Assembly: GCA_910585545.1 (NCBI GenBank)
Contig: CAJUFN010000033.1
Location: forward strand, 1 to 9,711
Length of the DNA stretch: 9,711 nucleotides
Direction: 5' to 3'
Source of the DNA: an uncultured Lachnospiraceae bacterium
GTDB lineage: Bacteria; Bacillota; Clostridia; Lachnospirales; Lachnospiraceae
Part shown: positions 5,494-9,711 of the stretch, one piece after another
How the letters are laid out: each line of letters opens with the position of its first letter
Numbering within the stretch: the first letter of the stretch is position 1
Translations under genes and position numbers: made by a program
Notes under the pieces: model-generated
Databases searched by the model: none
Seen by the model: the letters and a program-made list of their open reading frames with translations, nothing else
Told to the model about the DNA's origin: nothing

Positions 5494-6378
5494 ATGCATT
5501 ACACAGGAACAATATGGAGACCTCCATACGAAGCGTATTCAGCACTGGTTCAGGCAACGGCAGGTTGTACACATCATAAATGTAAATTCTGTACATTGTA
5601 TGAAGATGTGCCGTTTAAATTCCGTATGTCACCGCTATCGGAAGTGGAGGCGGATTTGAAAGAGATAAGCCGCTATCAGAGGAATGCAGACCGTGTTTTC
5701 TTTACGGGTGCAAATCCCTTTGTGCTAAGTTTTGATAAGCTCAAAACATTGGCAGAACTGGTAAAGAAATATTATCCAAAGGTGAAATCTATAGGATGTT
5801 TTGCACGTATTACAGACATTACACCCAAAACAACGGAGCAGCTTGGGGAACTGCGTGAGATGGGTTATAACAGCCTTACAATTGGCGCAGAGGCTGGTGA
5901 TGATGAATCATTGGAGTTTATGCACAAAGGTTTTGGAACAAAGGAGATCATCACAGAGAGCAAGAGACTGGACGAAGTGGGCATGGATTACAATTTCTTT
6001 TATCTGGCAGGCATCTATGGAGCTAACCGTGGGGAAATTGGGGCAAAGAATACTGCGGAAGTATTTAATCAGGTAAATCCCAAAATAATCGTGTCTTCCA
6101 TGCTTACTATATATCCGACATCTGAATTGTATCAGGAGATACAGGCGGGGAATTGGAAAGAGGAAACAGAGATTGAAAAACTGTATGAACTGAGAACATT
6201 AATTCAACTACTGGACATTCCTACTTATTTCGCAACAATGGGAGCGTCAAACTGCATCAATGTTGAAGGCAGACTGCCAAAAGACAGAAAGAAAATGGTG
6301 GCATGGCTGAACCAGGTGATTGGTTCTGTTGATGAAAAGGAATTGAGAAGGTACAGGGAGCATTTACCACACCTATAA
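5494..6378 (+). CDS. Radical SAM protein with CX4CX2C motif
   Basis: A 294-residue radical SAM enzyme. The cluster-binding cysteines are Cys25, Cys30 and Cys33 in CTHHKCKFCTLY. The first gap has four residues instead of the canonical three, while the following FCTLY is like standard members. GAEAGDDESL (about 132-141) matches the SAM-ribose/glycine-rich segment of the Elp3/MiaB/NifB-type core, and YPTSELYQEI (187-196) resembles the late barrel of the same class. There is no B12, TRAM or SPASM cysteine-rich C-terminal domain, so the substrate cannot be told. AGAGGAGA lies about 7 nt before ATG 5494, after a roughly 100-nt AT-rich leader. The gene stands alone, convergent with hxlR, and its promoter carries a motif shared with the hxlR control region, so the two probably form a regulator-target pair. 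Confidence 0.85.
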   Translation: MHYTGTIWRPPYEAYSALVQATAGCTHHKCKFCTLYEDVPFKFRMSPLSEVEADLKEISRYQRNADRVFFTGANPFVLSFDKLKTLAELVKKYYPKVKSIGCFARITDITPKTTEQLGELREMGYNSLTIGAEAGDDESLEFMHKGFGTKEIITESKRLDEVGMDYNFFYLAGIYGANRGEIGAKNTAEVFNQVNPKIIVSSMLTIYPTSELYQEIQAGNWKEETEIEKLYELRTLIQLLDIPTYFATMGASNCINVEGRLPKDRKKMVAWLNQVIGSVDEKELRRYREHLPHL

Positions 6379-6398
6379 GGAGTCAAAAGCATATTAGT

Positions 6399-6433
6399 AA
6401 AAATATAGGTTCGTCATCTGGCGAACCTATATT
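6399..6433 (-). terminator. Terminator of hxlR, in the convergent gap
   Basis: A perfect 12-bp stem AATATAGGTTCG (6402-6413) / CGAACCTATATT (6422-6433) with an 8-nt loop. Read on the minus strand it ends in five T residues, directly downstream of the hxlR stop. On the plus strand the stem is followed by A residues, so it would be a weaker stop for the radical SAM transcript, whose stop codon is about 24 nt upstream. Confidence 0.82.
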
Positions 6434-6440
6434 AAAAAGA

Positions 6441-6800
6441 TTATTCATTTGGATCGGCAGGTGGAGGAGCAGGAATACTCAGGTGCGTTTCACTCCATGC
6501 TTTCATGGTTTCCAAAATGGGGATAAAACTTTTTCCGAGTTCAGTTAAAGAATATTCCACTTTGGGAGGAATTTCCTGATAAATATATCGTTGGATAAAA
6601 CCGTCAGATTCCAATTCACGAAGCTGCTTCGTCAGGGTTGACTGCGTTATGTCGCCTAAACGTCTGCGGAGTTCTCCAAACCTTTGTGTCTGATAGGTTG
6701 AAATATACCATAAAATCAGGATTTTCCATTTGCCTGTCAAAACAGACTGTAATAAGCACATGGGAACACAGCGGGGGAGACTGCCTTTTATGTTTGCCAT
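6441..6800 (-). CDS. HxlR-family winged-helix transcriptional regulator
   Basis: A 119-residue MarR-like winged-helix regulator of the HxlR (DUF24) family, many of which sense redox or reactive electrophiles through cysteines. The family signature appears as LLQSVLTGKWKILILWYI. It is followed by RFGELRRRLGDITQSTLTKQLRELESDGFIQRY (helix-turn-helix and recognition helix) and the wing YQEIPPKVEYSLTELGKSF. Two cysteines stand just before the GKW block (RCVPMC) and could be sensors. An in-frame GTG at 6809 gives three more residues, but AGGAG (6811-6815) is only one base from it; ATG 6800 has a 10-nt spacing and is preferred. It is divergent from the DUF1934-pyrKD operon and convergent with the radical SAM gene. 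Both of those carry a near-identical 20-nt block in their upstream regions. Confidence 0.92.
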   Translation of the reverse strand: MANIKGSLPRCVPMCLLQSVLTGKWKILILWYISTYQTQRFGELRRRLGDITQSTLTKQLRELESDGFIQRYIYQEIPPKVEYSLTELGKSFIPILETMKAWSETHLSIPAPPPADPNE

Positions 6801-6837
6801 ATTTTCCACACTCCTTTTTATTTAGTATTTTATCCAT

Positions 6838-6866
6838 ATTATATAACAAAATTTCAATTTAGACAA
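6838..6866 (-). promoter_or_regulatory. hxlR promoter
   Basis: On the minus strand TTGTCT (plus 6861-6866) and a perfect TATAAT (plus 6838-6843) are separated by exactly 17 nt. The -10 lies about 38 nt before the hxlR start. The operator-like block at 6868-6891 begins just upstream of this -35, a position that would allow autoregulation. Confidence 0.72.
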
Positions 6867-6891
6867 GGTACTATCAAAAAAGATACTATAT
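6860..6891 (+). promoter_or_regulatory. DUF1934-pyrKD promoter with HxlR operator-like block
   Basis: TAGACA (6860-6865) and TACTAT (6884-6889), 18 nt apart, are the likely -35 and -10 for the plus-strand operon; the -35 overlaps that of hxlR. TATCAAAAAAGATACTATAT (6872-6891) differs at one base from the block in the radical SAM promoter. The inverted repeat is weaker here (GTACTAT / ATACTAT, with inner TATC-A6-GATA). Confidence 0.55.
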
Positions 6892-6962
6892 ATCAAAAAA
6901 TGAAAAATTGAAGTGAGATGCTGATTATAAATCAAAATAAAAGCTGTTATAAGGGGGAACGG

Positions 6963-7400
6963 ATGAATAAAGACATTTGCATTTCCGTTCAGGGTATCCA
7001 GAATACTGGAAGCGGATGGGAAACAATTTTGACAAAGACAACCGGAACTTATTATTTTGAAAATGGATTACATGTGGTTAATTATCATGAACTGGACGAG
7101 CATGGAACAGCCACAGATAATATTCTGTTTCTTTCGGAAACAGAAATGCGGCTCTGCAAAAGTGGTTCTTTGTCAGGTCAATTTCTGTTTTTACAAGGTG
7201 AAAAAACACTGGCTGAATACCTTACACCATTTGGAGAAATGAATTTTGAGGTAGAAACAGAATCTTATAAGATGCGTGCAAAAAAGAAAGATATAAATGC
7301 ACTGGTAATATATAGATTATATGCAGATGGCTGTTTGTTTTTAGAAAACAATCTATCTGTTCATATAGAAGATAGTGGTATAGAGAATATTGGGTTGTAA
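6963..7400 (+). CDS. DUF1934 (YwiB-like) beta-barrel protein
   Basis: A 145-residue DUF1934-type protein, a small cytosolic calycin-like beta-barrel family of unknown function found in Firmicutes. The family pattern runs along its whole length: ISVQGIQ (7-13), GTYYFENGLHVVNYHE (28-43), a central MRLCKSGSLSGQFLF, then EYLTPFGEMNFEVET and a C-terminal VIYRLYADG-N-LSV. Start ATG 6963 follows AAGGGGG (6951-6957). An in-frame ATG at 6918 has no ribosome binding site and falls before the conserved region. It is 21 nt from pyrK and likely co-transcribed. In many Firmicutes this family lies beside argS rather than pyrimidine genes, from general knowledge, so the pairing here is unusual. No catalytic residues can be named. 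Confidence 0.82.
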   Translation: MNKDICISVQGIQNTGSGWETILTKTTGTYYFENGLHVVNYHELDEHGTATDNILFLSETEMRLCKSGSLSGQFLFLQGEKTLAEYLTPFGEMNFEVETESYKMRAKKKDINALVIYRLYADGCLFLENNLSVHIEDSGIENIGL

Positions 7401-7421
7401 CAGAAATTGTAGGAGGCTTTT

Positions 7422-8183
7422 ATGAAACAATTTAAGTATGTGGAAGTGGTTGATAATATTCAAATATCTAAACAAGGAATTTTTCAATTAGTAATAAACG
7501 ATACACAAAGTATATTGCCGGGACAGTTTTATAATCTCTACATAGATGATAAAAGTCTCCTGTTACCTCGCCCTGTCAGTGTCAGTGAGTCTACGCAGAA
7601 TTTGACAAAGTTTGTGTACCGGGTTGTAGGTAAAGGTACTGAGAAGCTGACACAGTTAAAAACAGGAAATAAGATTAAGGTATTAGGACCATTAGGGAAT
7701 GGATTTTCCTTACCGGATTATAAGGCTCCCAGCATAGTAATTGGTGGTGGTGTAGGGATTGCTCCCTTATTGGAATTAACGAAACAAATAAAAGGTGAAA
7801 AGTATGTATATTTAGGCTTTGATGAATCTCCGTTTCTGGTAGATGAATTTACAAAATACAGTACAAATTTTTATTGTTCAACAATGTCTGGAAAAGATGG
7901 TTTTCATGGAAACGTAATAGAATTACTAAAGAATTATCCGATGGAAGCAAAGTTTGTGTATGCGTGTGGACCAAAGAAAATGTTAGAAAGATTAGTGCAG
8001 GAAATGAAAACAAAAGCTGTAAAAATCCAAGTTTCTATGGAAGAACGAATGGGATGCGGAATTGGGGCTTGTTTGGGCTGTGCAATAAAAATTAAAAAAT
8101 CAGATCAGGAAGAATGGAAATATTTACGGGTATGCAAAGATGGTCCTGTTTTTGATGGAAGTGAGGTAATTTGGAATGAATAG
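7422..8183 (+). CDS. pyrK: Dihydroorotate dehydrogenase B electron-transfer subunit
   Basis: A 253-residue FAD and [2Fe-2S] flavoprotein that passes electrons between NAD and the PyrD subunit in pyrimidine synthesis. The FAD-binding RPVS motif is Arg50-Ser53. GGGVGIAPL (108-116) and YACGPKKM (180-187) form the ferredoxin-reductase-like NAD-binding domain. The cluster ligands are Cys212, Cys217, Cys220 and Cys238 (C-x4-C-x2-C-x17-C), in MEERMGCGIGACLGCAI. The length is normal for PyrK. AGGAGG (7411-7416) precedes ATG 7422 by 5 nt. The last 8 nt overlap pyrD, which supports translational coupling and a 1:1 complex. Confidence 0.96.
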   Translation: MKQFKYVEVVDNIQISKQGIFQLVINDTQSILPGQFYNLYIDDKSLLLPRPVSVSESTQNLTKFVYRVVGKGTEKLTQLKTGNKIKVLGPLGNGFSLPDYKAPSIVIGGGVGIAPLLELTKQIKGEKYVYLGFDESPFLVDEFTKYSTNFYCSTMSGKDGFHGNVIELLKNYPMEAKFVYACGPKKMLERLVQEMKTKAVKIQVSMEERMGCGIGACLGCAIKIKKSDQEEWKYLRVCKDGPVFDGSEVIWNE

Positions 8184-9081
8184 TGATATGAGCGTAAAGA
8201 TTGCAGGAATTGTTTTGAAAAATCCGGTGATAACAGCTTCGGGTACTTTCGGATACGGCAAGGAACATGCAGAATATGTAGATCTGAATCAGATAGGCGC
8301 TATAACAGTTAAAGGGACATCTATGCAGGAATGGAAAGGTAACGAGGTTCCGAGAATTGCAGAAACCTATGGCGGTATGTTAAATTCTATTGGTCTGCAA
8401 AATCCGGGAATAGATAAAGTCATAGAGGAGGATATTCCCTTTTTGAGAAAATATGATACCAAAATCATTATAAATATCTGCGGTCACACCATGCAGGAAT
8501 ATGTCTTTGTAGCTGAAAAGGCAGATTCCTGTGACATAGATTTGATTGAACTTAATATATCGTGTCCTAATGTTGAGGATGGAGGAATAGCTTTTGGAAA
8601 TAATCCGAAAATTACGGAAAAGATTGTTTCTACTATTAAAAGGAGTATATCCAAACCTTTAATTGTAAAGCTGTCTCCTGAAGCCTCTGACATTGTTGAA
8701 ATTGCAAAGGTCGCAGAGGCATCGGGTGCAGATGCGGTGTCATTAATTAATACATTTCGTGGAATGAAAATAGATGTAAAAAATAAGAAAGCAGTATTGG
8801 GGAAAAAAATAGGAGGCTTTTCAGGACCAGCAATAAAGCCAATTGCCGTAAGAATGGTATATGAAGTATGTAATGCTGTGAATATCCCGGTTATAGGCAT
8901 GGGTGGAATTTCAGGAGCCGAAGATGCTTTGGAGTTTATTATGGTAGGAGCTGAAGCAATAGAGATCGGTACTGCGAATTTATACAATCCTTTTGCTACG
9001 GTTGAGACTGTAGCAGGTATACAGCGTTATATGAATGACAATCACATTACTTGTTTGGAGCAAATCAGGGGAATTATATAA
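8176..9081 (+). CDS. pyrD: Dihydroorotate dehydrogenase B catalytic subunit (class 1B)
   Basis: A 301-residue FMN-dependent TIM-barrel enzyme that oxidises (S)-dihydroorotate to orotate, working as a heterotetramer with PyrK. ASGTFGYG (21-28), TVKGTS (44-49) and MLNSIGLQNPG (68-78) are class 1B motifs. The catalytic base is Cys130 in ELNISCPNVEDGG, where class 2 enzymes have Ser. LIVKLSPEASDI and the FMN phosphate site GMGGISGAEDA with EIGTANL complete the barrel. The start overlaps the pyrK end by 8 nt and has GAGGT (8163-8167) inside pyrK. The rest of the pyrimidine pathway (pyrF, pyrE, pyrB, pyrC) is not in the window. No standard pyr attenuator was noticed upstream of the operon. Confidence 0.96.
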   Translation: MNSDMSVKIAGIVLKNPVITASGTFGYGKEHAEYVDLNQIGAITVKGTSMQEWKGNEVPRIAETYGGMLNSIGLQNPGIDKVIEEDIPFLRKYDTKIIINICGHTMQEYVFVAEKADSCDIDLIELNISCPNVEDGGIAFGNNPKITEKIVSTIKRSISKPLIVKLSPEASDIVEIAKVAEASGADAVSLINTFRGMKIDVKNKKAVLGKKIGGFSGPAIKPIAVRMVYEVCNAVNIPVIGMGGISGAEDALEFIMVGAEAIEIGTANLYNPFATVETVAGIQRYMNDNHITCLEQIRGII

Positions 9082-9140
9082 GCCCTATGATTTCTATTGC
9101 TCTTGAAATCTTATCCCTATTATTGGATCTATTTTTAATG

Positions 9141-9202
9141 CCTTGCAAAATTGTATGTTTCCATTCTTTTACTTAATCAAATAGAGTAATAATTTTGCAG
9201 GG
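9141..9202. repeat. Imperfect 12-bp inverted repeat after pyrD
   Basis: CCTTGCAAAATT (9141-9152) pairs with AATTTTGCAGGG (9191-9202) at 11 of 12 positions, with a 38-nt loop. Each arm is followed by a GTATGTTTC-like string in direct orientation (9153-9161 and 9202-9210). There is no T-run at the end, so it is a poor terminator candidate. Confidence 0.4.
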
Positions 9203-9297
9203 TATGTTTCTGTCATTAAAATTTCTTCTTTTTCTGTAGTACTGCCTAACTATTTAGAAATTCAGCAAATTTTACATAGTATATTTATTATAATTTT

Positions 9298-9350
9298 AAA
9301 CAAATGATACAAATGATAAAGAATATTTATTGTTTGTATCATTTGTTTTT
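9298..9350 (+). terminator. Perfect 16-bp AT-rich hairpin, probable pyrD-operon terminator
   Basis: AAACAAATGATACAAA (9298-9313) and TTTGTATCATTTGTTT (9333-9348) are perfectly complementary with a 19-nt loop and end in five T residues. It is the first strong terminator-like structure after pyrD, although 217 nt downstream. The stem has few G-C pairs, so it might instead be a repeat or protein-binding site. Confidence 0.55.
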
Positions 9351-9378
9351 GGCAAAAAAATAGTGGGCGATATATAGT
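9349..9378 (+). promoter_or_regulatory. Candidate promoter of a short transcript or downstream leader
   Basis: TTGGCA (9349-9354) and TATAGT (9373-9378) are 18 nt apart. Transcription would start near 9385 and meet the terminator at 9507-9560, giving an RNA of about 175 nt. In AT-rich DNA such boxes arise often, so this rests mainly on its position between two hairpins. Confidence 0.35.
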
Positions 9379-9506
9379 ATATAGCTACACATGGAAGAGG
9401 TTTTGGGCAAAAAAAGAGTTATTAATGGTTATATATTTTTTGTGCGAAATCTACATAGTAAAACTGCTAAGGTTTTTTTACGAACACATTTATAAATTTC
9501 AAAATG

Positions 9507-9560
9507 AAAGAATACATCAAGCAAGAAACACAAGTTTTTGCGGCATGTATTCTTTTTTTT
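9507..9560 (+). terminator. Compound hairpin terminator with eight T residues
   Basis: An outer 11-bp stem AAAGAATACAT (9507-9517) / ATGTATTCTTT (9545-9555) encloses an inner stem GCAA(G)AAAC (9521-9529) / GTTTTTGC (9534-9541) with a bulged G and loop ACAA. T residues run from 9553 to 9560. It ends no recognisable gene, so it terminates either a small RNA or the leader of a gene beyond the window. Confidence 0.75.
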
Positions 9561-9711
9561 GTATATGTCGAATTTTGTTGATATATCAAGAGCGATGTAT
9601 TCGTGGACCGCCACATGATTTTCCATTAAAAATTAAGGATTGGAGAATCAAAATGAAGCTTCCTGTATAATTCAAGTATAGGGAATTCCAAGAAAGAAGG
9701 TTGAGAAAAAA

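Larger units (their letters stand above)
9082..9711. other. 630-nt AT-rich region without a convincing gene
   Basis: No frame here has both a good ribosome binding site and a recognisable product. It holds several inverted repeats, including two terminator-like hairpins (listed separately), a candidate promoter at 9349-9378 and a 12-nt palindrome TTGATATATCAA at 9578-9589. Small frames exist but are weak. ATG 9087-9176 gives a 29-residue hydrophobic peptide. ATG 9391-9495 gives 34 residues starting MEEVLGKKRVINGY. ATG 9504-9581 runs through a terminator. On the minus strand 9077-9175 is open for 32 codons. The window ends before the next gene. Confidence 0.6.

Noticed and set aside
8484..8987. 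167-codon minus-strand frame inside pyrD
   Set aside because: It is a shadow frame opposite the well-conserved pyrD coding region.
9087..9176. 29-residue hydrophobic peptide frame after pyrD, considered as a type I toxin
   Set aside because: The nearest purine-rich stretch is about 14 nt away, no positive charge flanks the hydrophobic part, and no antisense promoter is evident.
9504..9581. 25-codon frame with a hydrophobic end (MKEYIKQETQVFAACILFF...), resembling a small toxin or leader peptide
   Set aside because: Its sequence is formed by the terminator arms and T-run, and no binding site precedes the ATG.
9425..9670. 81-codon plus-strand frame
   Set aside because: It has no ribosome binding site, crosses the strong terminator at 9507-9560 and shows no recognisable protein pattern.

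Overview
The window looks like a chromosomal piece of a low-GC Gram-positive bacterium of the class Clostridia, most plausibly a gut-type Lachnospiraceae. The basis is AT-rich DNA with strong AGGAGG-type ribosome binding sites, a clostridial-style AgrD/AgrB pair, PyrK plus class 1B PyrD, a DUF1934 protein and an HxlR regulator. No rRNA, tRNA, CRISPR array or intact mobile element was seen. The genus cannot be fixed from the sequence alone.

Left part (1-2342): the possible tail of an upstream gene is followed by a 51-residue AgrD-like pro-peptide (62-217) and its AgrB processing protease (221-811). A compound hairpin terminator starts on the agrB stop codon. It is followed closely by a single-domain, degenerate receiver-like protein (870-1229) and a GDP-L-fucose synthase (1284-2228), closed by a second terminator. 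The predicted signal is a five-residue thiolactone, Cys-Phe-Tyr-Ile-Phe.

Middle part (2515-5356): a tight three-gene operon encodes an AfsA-type hotdog protein, an extended-SDR reductase and a divergent IspH/LytB-like iron-sulfur protein, closed by a strong terminator. AfsA enzymes make butyrolactone signals in Streptomyces. In this operon AfsA sits with two candidate redox enzymes and next to a peptide quorum-sensing locus. The IspH-like protein keeps the three cluster cysteines but has lost the substrate-binding histidines and the catalytic glutamate, so a changed substrate is likely. This cassette is the best candidate in the window for an undescribed small-molecule pathway.

Right part (5361-9081): a radical SAM protein with a CX4CX2C motif lies convergent to an HxlR-family regulator on the minus strand. 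Divergent from hxlR is a DUF1934-pyrK-pyrD operon for the electron-transfer and catalytic subunits of dihydroorotate dehydrogenase B. A 20-nt block differing at one base occurs in the promoter of the radical SAM gene and between hxlR and the DUF1934 operon, which suggests a small HxlR regulon.

The last 630 nt hold no convincing gene. They contain several inverted repeats, including two terminator-like hairpins, and a possible short transcript or leader.
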